Shown: positions 10,401 through 16,307 of the stretch, piece by piece
Position numbering within the stretch: position 1 is the stretch's first letter
How the letters are laid out: each line of letters starts with the position of its first letter
Origin: Bacteroidota bacterium
Lineage (GTDB): Bacteria > Bacteroidota > Bacteroidia > Chitinophagales > Chitinophagaceae
Length of the DNA stretch: 18,611 bases
Direction of reading: 5' to 3'
Assembly: GCA_947461985.1 (NCBI GenBank)
Contig: CANHNT010000005.1
Span: 1-18,611 of the forward strand
Notes under the pieces: generated by a model
The model's database searches: none
What the model was told of the DNA's origin: nothing
Seen by the model: only the letters and a program-made list of their open reading frames with translations
Position numbers and translations under genes: made by a program

Positions 10401-10536
10401 TAAGAGATTGTTTTGGTAAAGCACTCGTTCCTGGATTAGTATCAGAACCTGAAGTGGGGTTTACGTAAAGTTGTGCACTTAAACTTGCTGAGCAAAAAAT
10501 AAATGCAAAAAAAATTAGTAGGTTTTTTTTGTTCAT
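7447..10536 (-). CDS. Large secreted T9SS cargo protein with PMP-like beta-helix and SdrB-like domain
   Basis: The ATG at 10536 gives 1029 residues and a clean signal peptide (MNKKNLLIFFAFIFC, cleavage after SLSAQ). The in-frame ATG at 10578 would add 14 residues that spoil it. After the signal, YVNPTSGSDTNPGTSALP is a typical opening of right-handed beta-helix surface proteins. Residues about 130-450 repeat GGAV/GGAI followed by CTF.. or NN motifs (GGAVFA about 249, GGAVYG about 283, GGAIHA about 317), resembling chlamydial polymorphic outer-membrane protein repeats. Residues about 615-735 (GNVFNDANGLNDVGGG through NINFGVD) look like an SdrD B-like/carboxypeptidase-regulatory fold. Near 865, LPVTLLEFKG begins the beta-sandwich common in Bacteroidota cargo (LLEWTVADEINFNYYEI). 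The C-terminal 70 residues carry TIYPNPVT and are a T9SS type A sorting domain. Export and surface display are well supported; binding or adhesive function is inferred. It converges on the first giant protein across the gene-poor spacer. Confidence 0.9.
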   Translation of the reverse strand: MNKKNLLIFFAFIFCSASLSAQLYVNPTSGSDTNPGTSALPKQSLRGALRALTSSNSTIYIQEGDYPYATMTSNANRNLGFGPGQSVTSGINNAFLPGTIIEGIGCVYWHNSNDNGTGAQNSIMTVESVNGFTIKNIHFSGWQGSNASLMFINCTNVHVENCVFHQSALNSACALRFDGDAAETALAGTPDLHNYVDRCTFQNNGNPSGQGTGQALYIRNNGTSHLPPATRNYIVDVTNTAFLCNYAATGGAVFAMAQNNADEHPVVNFTACTFSGNNASSQGGAVYGKYANLNFLASGFCNNNANASLSDRDGGAIHADQGTILTVDNCTFQDNVAGRYGSAISIASNASSANVSNAVFYSNNAGNSTSSVIRSGGAPTSITNCLFKDNALTGSGGNVISGATVSNTTLSGNSGNLVSGSNVIDSHSLSAGVYIDPIGHAWDATNSAIGFTGTYSTMPNCSSCPTAPSVTGCKANGGGVLITNSATSRICGDLNPDGTLLNGSISLNNVSGFTYPACGMSTYRYYFIIIGEDGLIKKVILADDDADGLPNFAETPTVATNIDLSGLIPGTFSIQGIYSSTGVAPTVGSTTAAAVASQTCASISSGAISFKTCPSLTGNVFNDANGLNDVGGGIVNGPGTNINGQLYAILVDLMGNVVANSDVNAAGQYAFSVTPNTNYSIVLSTSVGTVGLPAPVASLPLQWFNTGENNSTNIGSDGTPNGVILVSVLTDNVSNINFGVDHSPISASYNTTIITPTLNTTIPFDASMYPNVVCPWATDLESGTLTNNQTILIDTLPTNATLLYNGVNVVAGVPIPNFNPSLLTVSLNTPGITSVTFNFSYSDPASVISVTPASYTISWTTPLPVTLLEFKGTIVEANTTLLEWTVADEINFNYYEILKSKNGSTFEKIGTVYAKGNRYYSFKDINANNKSFYKLAMVDIDNKINYSNIIMVESRANDLITIYPNPVTTNSINISISDKKIKSFYIIDMNGKSIQYMINTTGIYDISPLSVGFYEVYINGLKAVSFIKK

Positions 10537-10554
10537 ATTATGTAATTTATATAC

Positions 10555-10562
10555 CAAATTTA
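10555..10562 (-). promoter_or_regulatory. Candidate -7 element of the second T9SS cargo gene
   Basis: On the minus strand the sequence reads TAAATTTG, an exact match to the Bacteroidota -7 consensus TAnnTTTG, ending 18 bases upstream of the ATG at 10536. The nearest TTTG lies about 25 bases further upstream, longer than the usual 19-21, so the assignment is tentative and the predicted leader is very short. Confidence 0.35.
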
Positions 10563-10662
10563 ATGATATACATGACATAAAAAGTTACAAAAAAACCCCA
10601 AATTAGGATTTCTGATTTATACTATTTCGCTAAATGAAGGGCTTATGGTATACGAATCCATT

Positions 10663-12105
10663 TTATTTTTTTAGCATAATGCAAGAAAATATATTTTTTT
10701 CAATAAAATCAAACGCATTAATTTTATTTTCATCAAACTCCCATTTAACTTTTTTATTAGCATTAATCATAGTTGAATATGAGTTTAAAATATAAGTTTC
10801 AAATTTTGTGTTGTCTTTGACTTTATTTCTTTTACGTTTTTGAATTAAATAATTTACATGTTCGAAATTATTTAATTCAAAATGAACCAAAATATTTAAA
10901 AATTGAATTTTCTTGTAATAATTGGGGCGGTCATTTATTTTAAATTCATTTAAAACGATATTGATAAAATCCAATGCGATATTATAATTTTTTATGGAAA
11001 ATAAACAATGGGATACTAAAAAATAGAGTTGAATTATATAAAATGGCTCAATAAAAGTAATTATTTTTTTTAAGTCAGAAATAATTGAATCAACTCGTTC
11101 TTCTAATTGATCGAATTTTTGAAATTGGATATGCCACTCTAATTCTGAAATAGCTGTAATAATAAATATTCGTTGGCTAATCATTTCTTTACTAAAACTC
11201 AGTTGTTTTTTAAACGGAAAACTTCTTAAATATTCTAATGATTTAAAAAAAGATTTATTTTTTTTATGAAAAGGATTTGCCAATAACCTTGAATACACCG
11301 AAACATAATCCAACGGATTTTCAGAAGCATAAAATGAACTTGAATCCATGTGCTTAATTAATATTGTCAAATACTGGTACTCTTTTTCTTTTTCGCCTGT
11401 TAAAAAAGTATAATCGATATGTATAAGATACCAATATAATTTTGATGTGAATGAGGTGGCCATTTCAACATTTTTCATCAAAGAATTGTCGAAAATAATT
11501 TTATATGCTAAAATAATACTAGCTTCTTCTTTTGATTCGTATTGAAGTTTTAGTAAATAACTGTCGTAATACAACAGCGTAATTTCTTTAAAGTTATTTA
11601 ACAAATTTGTTTGGTGAGCAATTTCTTTATTTACTTCAAATGCTTTTTCTATACCAAATGCATAACCTACACACCTTTTTTTCCATGTTAATATTTCTAA
11701 TATAAGAACTAAATGGTCAATCTCTTTCGCAATTTTTTCTGCTTGTTTTATTGTTCGTAAGGCCTCATTAAATAGTCCTTTATAAAATAATATTTCTATA
11801 GAAATAATATACTCTTTTATAATTAAACTTTGCGTTTTTGAATTATGGAATTCATTTAAACTTTTTAAAATATTATTAAATAAATAGTTTTTATCGGATG
11901 CAATAAAACTTGCATTGTGGTTCGATTTTTTGTATATTTTTTCTATTAACAAATTGTCTTCTTCCTTTAATTCATCTATTATATGAAACAGGGTAAGATA
12001 CTTATTGTCTTGTTTTGCTGAATGTCTATTTGCAAATATTGAAAAATATCTTTTTTCAGACATTTGCATATTTTTAATAAGGTTAAAAAGTAAACTTTTT
12101 TGCAT
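10663..12105 (-). CDS. Cytoplasmic TPR-like helical repeat protein (Bacteroidota family)
   Basis: The 480-residue product has no signal peptide or membrane segment and is almost entirely helical, rich in Lys, Glu, Leu and Phe. The N-terminus (NLIKNMQMSEKRYFSIFA, then KYLTLFHIIDEL and KNYLFNNILKSLNEF) matches a family I recognise in Chitinophaga- and Saprospira-type genomes, usually annotated as hypothetical or tetratricopeptide-repeat proteins. About residues 100-460 show degenerate 34-36-residue helix pairs (for example YKGLFNEALRTIKQAEKIAKE), consistent with TPR-like superhelical repeats used for protein-protein contact. No catalytic motif is visible and the function is unknown. The start at 12105 puts the conserved N-terminal motif 3-4 residues in. 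It lies 100 bases downstream of the PhnA-type gene on the same strand; no terminator is visible between them, so read-through is possible. Confidence 0.7.
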   Translation of the reverse strand: MQKSLLFNLIKNMQMSEKRYFSIFANRHSAKQDNKYLTLFHIIDELKEEDNLLIEKIYKKSNHNASFIASDKNYLFNNILKSLNEFHNSKTQSLIIKEYIISIEILFYKGLFNEALRTIKQAEKIAKEIDHLVLILEILTWKKRCVGYAFGIEKAFEVNKEIAHQTNLLNNFKEITLLYYDSYLLKLQYESKEEASIILAYKIIFDNSLMKNVEMATSFTSKLYWYLIHIDYTFLTGEKEKEYQYLTILIKHMDSSSFYASENPLDYVSVYSRLLANPFHKKNKSFFKSLEYLRSFPFKKQLSFSKEMISQRIFIITAISELEWHIQFQKFDQLEERVDSIISDLKKIITFIEPFYIIQLYFLVSHCLFSIKNYNIALDFINIVLNEFKINDRPNYYKKIQFLNILVHFELNNFEHVNYLIQKRKRNKVKDNTKFETYILNSYSTMINANKKVKWEFDENKINAFDFIEKNIFSCIMLKK

Positions 12106-12205
12106 TTGGATAGTAAAGTAGGAAGCATGAAGATATAAATAAAATTTTAATTAAATAATTATAAATCTTTTCAATCAATCTTTTTTTACTATTTTAGGGA
12201 AAAAA

Positions 12206-12787
12206 CTATGCGTTTTTTCTTACATATTTTGTCAAAATAATAATTGCTTGGCCATCAATTCTGCCTTCAATTTGTTCGGTATTATCTGCTACCAGTTTTA
12301 TGCTATGCACTACCGTGCCTAAACGAGCATTGGCAGTGGAGCCCTTTACGTCTAATGATTTTATTAATACAACATTATCGCCTGCTTTTAAAATAACGCC
12401 ATTGCAATCTCTGTGTAAATCTACCTCAGCTGAATTTACATCATCACCAGATGCTTTTGCCCAAGTTAAATGATCGTCATCTAAATACATCATATCCAAA
12501 GCATCCATGGCCCAACTTTCGTTTTTCAAACGATTTAACATTCTCCAGGATACAACTTGTACACCCGGCACTTCGCTCCACATCGATTCGTTTAAACAAC
12601 TCCAGTGTGCACTTGCCAATTCTTCTTTTTTGTCTAATTGTAATTGACATGTTGAGCAAACATGAATAATTTCCTCAATTCGTTTTTGTGGATTGGGTGG
12701 AATTTCATATACTTTTAAATTGTTGGTTGATGCGCATAGCTCACATTGGTTACCGCTTCTTTCTACAAGTTGTTTTTCTAAACTCAT
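12206..12787 (-). CDS. PhnA/YjdM-type zinc-ribbon protein
   Basis: The 193-residue product has an N-terminal zinc ribbon with Cys15/Cys18 (CELC) and Cys44/Cys47 (CSTC), a middle region rich in Trp (AHWSCLNESMW), and a C-terminal PhnA domain (about 127-193: DCNGVILKAGDNVVLIKSL through ILTKYVRK), the SH3-like beta-barrel that defines the PhnA family. The family was named from the E. coli phn region, but its members are not generally needed for C-P lyase and many genomes carry it alone, as here; no phosphonate genes are nearby. I chose ATG 12787 (MSLEKQLVERSG). An adjacent ATG at 12790 is equally possible, while the longer open frame to 12928 would run into the divergent peptidase gene and adds a hydrophobic stretch foreign to the family. 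A -7-like TACTTTCG (12806-12813, minus strand) lies upstream. Precise biochemical role unknown. Confidence 0.85.
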   Translation of the reverse strand: MSLEKQLVERSGNQCELCASTNNLKVYEIPPNPQKRIEEIIHVCSTCQLQLDKKEELASAHWSCLNESMWSEVPGVQVVSWRMLNRLKNESWAMDALDMMYLDDDHLTWAKASGDDVNSAEVDLHRDCNGVILKAGDNVVLIKSLDVKGSTANARLGTVVHSIKLVADNTEQIEGRIDGQAIIILTKYVRKNA

Positions 12788-12805
12788 CATTTTTTTATTA
12801 AAGTA

Positions 12806-12813
12806 CGAAAGTA
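12806..12813 (-). promoter_or_regulatory. Possible -7 element of the PhnA-type gene
   Basis: Minus strand TACTTTCG matches TAnnTTTG at 7 of 8 positions, with a TTG about 18 bases upstream. It sits about 18 bases before the ATG, inside the 110-bp divergent intergenic region. Confidence 0.3.
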
Positions 12814-12842
12814 GTATTTTAAATGCCAAAACAATGTTTCCA

Positions 12843-12874
12843 TTTGGTAAGCGTTTTATTTTTAGATACTTTTG
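12843..12874 (+). promoter_or_regulatory. Consensus Bacteroidota promoter of the M28 peptidase gene
   Basis: TTTG (12843-12846), a 20-bp spacer and TACTTTTG (12867-12874) match the primary sigma (sigma-ABfr) consensus TTTG-N19/20-TAnnTTTG exactly. The predicted start of transcription is about 12881, giving a leader of under 20 bases before the ATG at 12898. Confidence 0.75.
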
Positions 12875-12897
12875 AAAAACATTTTCAATAAAAAGCA

Positions 12898-13872
12898 ATG
12901 AAAAAAACAGCACTTTTATTAATAGCAACTAGCTTAATTCAAATTACTGCTTGTAATAATGAAGAAACCACACAACAAACTGCAACAACGGATACCCCTG
13001 CAAAAACCGTAACTAATGCCCCTGCTTTTGATGCAGAAAACGCCTATAAATTAATTGAAACACAAGTTGCATTTGGTCCTCGAGTACCAGGCACCATTGC
13101 TCAAACAAAATGTGCGGCTTGGATTGAATCAGAAATAAAAAAATATGCTGATACCGTTTATATTCAAAAAACGACCGTAACGCAACCCATTTCAAACAAA
13201 AAATATCCTTGCATAAATATTATTGGAAGCATGAATCCTGCTGCAACACAACGTGTTTTGTTGCTAGCGCATTGGGATAGTAGACCATGGGCCGACCAAG
13301 ATACCAAAGATCAAAATAAACCCATTGATGCAGCCGATGATGGTGGAAGTGGTGTGGCTGTTATGCTTGAAATTGCGGCAAAATTGAAACAACAAAAACC
13401 AAGCATTGGCGTTGATTTTTTATTTACCGATGCTGAAGATGTTGGAAAAACAGAGTGGACGGAAGAAAGCTATTGTTTAGGAACGCAATATTGGGCAAAA
13501 AATCCTCATGTAGCAGGTTATACAGCAAAATTTGGTATTTGTTTGGATATGGTGGGTGCTAAAGGTGCATTGTTTCCTTTAGAAGCATTTTCAAAACATT
13601 ATGCGCCTGATGCGCAAAAACAAATTTGGGATATTGGTAACCGATTAGGTTATTCTGCTTATTTCTCTTACAGCGATGGTGGTCAAATAACAGATGACCA
13701 TATTCCAATTAATGAAATTTCTAAAATTCCTTGTGTTGATATCATCAATCTTCAATACACTGGTTTTGGAACCCATTGGCACACACACAATGACAATATC
13801 AATATCATAGATAAAAATACACTCAAAGCAGTTGGACAAACCGTTTTGCAAACGCTGTATGAAGTGGAGTAA
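12898..13872 (+). CDS. M28-family lipoprotein, glutaminyl-peptide cyclotransferase-like
   Basis: The 324-residue product starts with a lipoprotein signal (MKKTALLLIATSLIQITAC, lipobox Cys19) and a Thr/Glu-rich tether, so it is probably anchored in an envelope membrane facing the periplasm or outside. The rest is a zinc-dependent M28 fold: AHWDSRPWADQD (His125, Asp127), DAADDGGSG (Asp148 as the expected zinc ligand), DAEDVG (Glu180 as the expected acid/base, Asp181 as ligand), LDMVG (Asp217) and THWHTHNDN (His295). The WADQD and WHTHNDN forms point to the glutaminyl-cyclase-like branch of M28, which cyclises N-terminal Gln to pyroglutamate; aminopeptidase activity cannot be excluded from sequence alone. 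N-terminal pyroglutamate is common on exported Bacteroidota proteins whose mature end is Gln, and several proteins in this window are predicted to be cut at a Gln (ALSSQ, SLSAQ, LFAQ), so a role in their maturation is plausible but inferred. Length is normal for the family. The gene has a strong promoter and is divergent from the PhnA-type gene. Confidence 0.88.
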   Translation: MKKTALLLIATSLIQITACNNEETTQQTATTDTPAKTVTNAPAFDAENAYKLIETQVAFGPRVPGTIAQTKCAAWIESEIKKYADTVYIQKTTVTQPISNKKYPCINIIGSMNPAATQRVLLLAHWDSRPWADQDTKDQNKPIDAADDGGSGVAVMLEIAAKLKQQKPSIGVDFLFTDAEDVGKTEWTEESYCLGTQYWAKNPHVAGYTAKFGICLDMVGAKGALFPLEAFSKHYAPDAQKQIWDIGNRLGYSAYFSYSDGGQITDDHIPINEISKIPCVDIINLQYTGFGTHWHTHNDNINIIDKNTLKAVGQTVLQTLYEVE

Positions 13873-13873
13873 A

Positions 13874-14965
13874 TTACAAATGATTACTTAAATAAAACCC
13901 CAGTGAAATTTGATTTTGTATCACAATTTTAGGATTTTGCTCTAATACATAACCTACTTTTGTTCGCCATGATAATCGTACATATTTTAATAGTAAAATA
14001 TGAAAAACATGATTGACATCCAACGTATAACTTTTTAAATCCTTAATCGTTTTTAATGGTGTAAACACATTGCCATAAAATTCCCAATGAAAATTTTTAT
14101 TTAAATGTTGCAATGGAACCGTTGATGTCAATGTTAAGCCTATATCTGATTTTTTTTGTTCTCCTTTTTCTAATCCATTAATTTTTTCAGTTTTTCGAGT
14201 TTCAAAAATTTCCTGATTTTTTATTTTCGTAACCTTGCTACTGCCTAAACCTAAATTAATGATGCTGTTTCCTCCTGCTTCAAACGTGATACCTCCGGAA
14301 TACATAATTACACCAGGACTCATAAATCCATCATATAAATATTTTTCTTGTTCGCCTTGCTTGTTTGTTCGATATTGATACGTGTTGAATAGTTTTGTTT
14401 TGGTATTGGCAGTGAGTGAAACGTATAATTTCTTTTTATAAATAGGATAATACAAACTGTTTTTGAGTGTAAATTGGTCTTGTGTTTTGGTGGTTATGCT
14501 GTCAAAAAAATGGCGCACTCCATAGTCATTAAAAAAATATAAATCCCATTTTACGCCTCTAAATTTCAGGTTGCTTTTGATGTCCACATTGTAGTAAAAA
14601 TTCAAATTGTTGACTTCTGTTTTTTCTTCACTGTTGATGTAATGAATGCCAGTGAGTGTGGTATAAAAATCGTAATATAATATCCAACGATAGGCAAATT
14701 TCTTGATGTAAGCCGAATCTACTATTTTGTTCGGCACATTGTCACTCATGATTCTAGGTGCAGAAGTGTAGAGTAAAGTATCTCTATTGATTGGCATAGG
14801 TAATCCCATAAAATAAGGCGAATAAACTTGAAACGTATCGCTTGCTAATAATGCTACCGGCAACGATTGTGCAAACAATTTTGGTTGTACTAAAAATAAA
14901 AAAACAAAAAGCCTCCCTGCCCTCCAAAGGAGGGTTCTAGCTTGTATGAATTGATTATTTTTCAT
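13874..14965 (-). CDS. Probable outer-membrane beta-barrel protein (DUF3078-like)
   Basis: The product is 363 residues from ATG 14965 (MKNNQF; another in-frame ATG lies at 14974). A signal peptide (FVFLFLVQPKLFAQ) is followed by a region ending at FAYRWILYYDFYTT. The remainder is made of alternating polar/aromatic beta strands (WDLYFFNDY, KLYVSLTANTKT, GVIMYSGGITFEAGG, INLGLGSSKV, FHWEFYGNVFTP, VRLSWRTKVGYVLE) and ends QISLGFYLSNHL, a pattern of outer-membrane barrels. It resembles the Bacteroidota DUF3078 family in size and layout, though I cannot confirm the hallmark motifs. Its transported substrate or function is unknown. An odd feature is that a CCTCC-AAA-GGAGG palindrome (14911-14941) is embedded in the coding sequence and encodes the ARTLLWRAGR stretch just before the hydrophobic core of the signal peptide. 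Its stop is one base from that of the convergent peptidase gene. Confidence 0.65.
   Translation of the reverse strand: MKNNQFIQARTLLWRAGRLFVFLFLVQPKLFAQSLPVALLASDTFQVYSPYFMGLPMPINRDTLLYTSAPRIMSDNVPNKIVDSAYIKKFAYRWILYYDFYTTLTGIHYINSEEKTEVNNLNFYYNVDIKSNLKFRGVKWDLYFFNDYGVRHFFDSITTKTQDQFTLKNSLYYPIYKKKLYVSLTANTKTKLFNTYQYRTNKQGEQEKYLYDGFMSPGVIMYSGGITFEAGGNSIINLGLGSSKVTKIKNQEIFETRKTEKINGLEKGEQKKSDIGLTLTSTVPLQHLNKNFHWEFYGNVFTPLKTIKDLKSYTLDVNHVFHILLLKYVRLSWRTKVGYVLEQNPKIVIQNQISLGFYLSNHL
14911..14941 (-). repeat. Palindromic repeat copy 1, inside the signal-peptide coding region
   Basis: CCCTCC-AAA-GGAGGG (14920-14934) is followed, reading the minus strand, by a GGGAGGC tail (14911-14917). The same arrangement (CCTCC/GGAGG core plus GGAGGC tail) recurs at 15010-15038 in the opposite orientation, so both look like members of one dispersed palindrome family of the kind often scattered through Bacteroidota genomes. 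Confidence 0.6.
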
Positions 14966-15009
14966 AATTATCATTTGTAAAAAATTGTGTGGGTTTTACA
15001 AGTGCATTA

Positions 15010-15038
15010 AAGTCCTCCAAAGGAGGACTTAGGAGGCT
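15010..15038 (+). repeat. Palindromic repeat copy 2, after the small exported protein gene
   Basis: AAGTCCTCC-AAA-GGAGGACTT is a perfect 9-bp-stem hairpin (15010-15030) followed by AGGAGGCT (15031-15038). It ends two bases before the stop codon triplet of the minus-strand gene at 15041. It has no T-run, so it is more likely a mobile palindrome than a terminator, although the stem could protect the 3' end of the message. Confidence 0.6.
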
Positions 15039-15040
15039 TA

Positions 15041-15448
15041 TTACTTCACAAAAACCACTTTATAAACTCCTTTATTAAATTCAATAGGATAAATTCCTAC
15101 AGGAACCACATAATCTTCTGGCATTTTTAATGCTTCAATTACGTCCTCAGGAATGGGCATTTCCTCTGTGAGTTCATGTTCTTTTTTGTCCACTAAAACT
15201 TCTGCCAAAGCATCATTTTTTAGTACCACATCTTCAGTAAACTGAATACTAAAACTACCCGGTCGAGGCTCGTTGTAAACGTATGTCATTTCGGCTTTAC
15301 TGTCTGCCGATTTGCTACCACAACGAGTGCCAATGGGATTGCATTTAGAGTTTAAAATGGTTCCTGTTTTATCTATTTTATCAGCATAGCTGATGAGGTA
15401 AATGCATAGCAAGAGCACAATACCTCCAATTTGAAATGAATGTTTCAT
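15041..15448 (-). CDS. Small exported hypothetical protein with a Cys pair
   Basis: The product is 135 residues. A signal peptide or single membrane anchor (FQIGGIVLLLCIYLISYA) is followed by a Cys pair, Cys36 and Cys43 (SKCNPIGTRCGS), an acidic middle and the C-terminus VPVGIYPIEFNKGVYKVVFVK. This ending (a G-x-Y hairpin, a turn, then G-x-Y and a hydrophobic strand) resembles the end of the exported protein at 17092-17577 and, from memory, many small uncharacterised Bacteroidota exported proteins. No enzyme motif is visible. It could be a lone secreted small protein; the two cysteines may form a disulphide. The barrel candidate lies 75 bases downstream on the same strand. Function not recognised. 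Confidence 0.6.
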   Translation of the reverse strand: MKHSFQIGGIVLLLCIYLISYADKIDKTGTILNSKCNPIGTRCGSKSADSKAEMTYVYNEPRPGSFSIQFTEDVVLKNDALAEVLVDKKEHELTEEMPIPEDVIEALKMPEDYVVPVGIYPIEFNKGVYKVVFVK

Positions 15449-15494
15449 TGTAAAAATATTTTTTTGAAATAAAAAGTCTGATGAGTAACCCGTT

Positions 15495-15557
15495 CGTCAT
15501 TGCGAAATATTAAGCAATCACATGATTTGTTTGATAGCTTCCTTTGTCGCTGTGACG
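15495..15557. repeat. REP-like palindromic element of the CGTCATTGCGA type
   Basis: The left side reads CGTCATTGCGA then AAGCAATC (15512-15519); the right side has GATAGCTT (15533-15540), TCGC (15547-15550) and TGACG (15553-15557). CGTCA/TGACG, GCGA/TCGC and AAGC(a)ATC/GAT(a)GCTT pair into a long imperfect hairpin. I recognise the theme as the widespread CGTCATTGCGAGG..GAAGCAATC dispersed palindrome. This copy is diverged (for example AATATT between the two left blocks), suggesting an old insertion. Confidence 0.65.
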
Positions 15558-15687
15558 GATCTGTTTTTTAATTTAGATTTTCTGATGGATTAGAAAATGC
15601 GGAATTCCTAAGCTATTATTGTATATCTAACCAAGAATTTTTTTGTAGTGGATATTGGTTAAAAAATACCAATATTATTTGATGCCA

Positions 15688-16199
15688 TTATAAATCTTTA
15701 ATAGTAGAACCAATAAATTCAAAAAAATCAATTTTTGAACGGTATCCATTTTTAATAATTTTACTTTTTTCATAAATTATGTAATAGGGAACTCCAATAA
15801 TATCGTTTTTACATTCTTCACAAATATCATTTCTAAAATTTAATCCTTTTTGCCTAGAATCGGACTTTTTATCTTTATACATTTCACTGTCAATAAAATA
15901 AACTGTAGATAGTTGTATATTATCTTGTTTTATTATATTTCTTAAATCAGACTCACGTTTATATTTTTCACTACTGCATAATATAATATTTACATTATCA
16001 CCAAAACTATTTTTAATTTTTTAATATCCTCTAACATGTATGAAGTCACACCACAGTCGTTTGAAAATATAACTACTACATTAATTTTAGCTTTGCTATT
16101 GTTTAATAAATCATTTAAATTGTTTTTGTCAATAGTTTGAATTTGCAAACCTATGTTTTGATTTTTGAAATCAACTCTTGATTGAGCAAAATTAAATAA
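15688..16199 (-). pseudogene. 5'-truncated, frameshifted paralogue of the thioredoxin-like lipoprotein
   Basis: Two minus-strand frames join into one protein homologous to the product of 16264-16917. From 16199 the first frame reads NIGLQIQTIDKNNLNDLL then VVVIFSNDCGVTSYMLEDIKK. At a six-base T run (16017-16022; A6 on the minus strand) the frame is lost, and one extra base would restore it into IKNSFGDNVNIILCSSEKY and on to the conserved block NDICEECKNDIIGVPYYIIY, ending at 15688. The equivalent block in the intact copy is NKICKECKDDIIGVPYIILF. The signal peptide and lipobox are missing: an in-frame stop precedes 16199 and no ATG is available, so about 45 N-terminal residues are lost. The tail alone could be read as a 64-residue protein from ATG 15882, but it is better seen as a decayed tandem duplicate. 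The A6 site could also be a sequencing error or phase-variable tract, but the missing 5' end argues for real decay. Confidence 0.8.
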
Positions 16200-16204
16200 T
16201 TATA

Positions 16205-16254
16205 CTTTTTGGGCGATAATGGATGTTGGTGAAAAGACCAATTTCCGCTAAAAG
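16205..16254. repeat. Imperfect 50-nt hairpin element between the paralogues
   Basis: Nested complementary blocks CTTTT/AAAAG (16205-16209, 16250-16254), GCG/CGC (16213-16215, 16246-16248), GGA/TCC (16221-16223, 16244-16246) and TTGGT/ACCAA (16226-16230, 16237-16241) form a bulged hairpin with a GAAAAG loop. The arms differ in length, so on folding several bases bulge out of the left arm. It lies exactly where homology to the truncated paralogue starts to fail, suggesting a short mobile palindrome at the breakpoint. Confidence 0.5.
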
Positions 16255-16307
16255 GAAGGATATTTATTTTATAAAATAGGTTAAAATGTCTGAAGGATAT
16301 TTATTTT
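16255..16307. repeat. 16-bp direct repeat bracketing the end of the intact lipoprotein gene
   Basis: GAAGGATATTTATTTT occurs at 16255-16270 and 16292-16307. The right copy encodes part of KYPSD near the C-terminus of the intact gene; the left copy overlaps its stop codon. This suggests a small local duplication. Confidence 0.55.

Noticed and set aside
12451..12875. Short frames overlapping the PhnA-type gene
   Set aside because: The zinc-ribbon and PhnA-domain reading frame explains this region; the others lack any recognisable motif.
12788..12928. N-terminal extension of the PhnA-type protein
   Set aside because: It would overlap the divergent peptidase start and its promoter, and the family begins at MSLEKQ-like sequences.
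15652..15675. Hairpin ATATTGGT/ACCAATAT after the truncated paralogue as a terminator
   Set aside because: The stem is AT-rich and not followed by a U-run on the minus strand.
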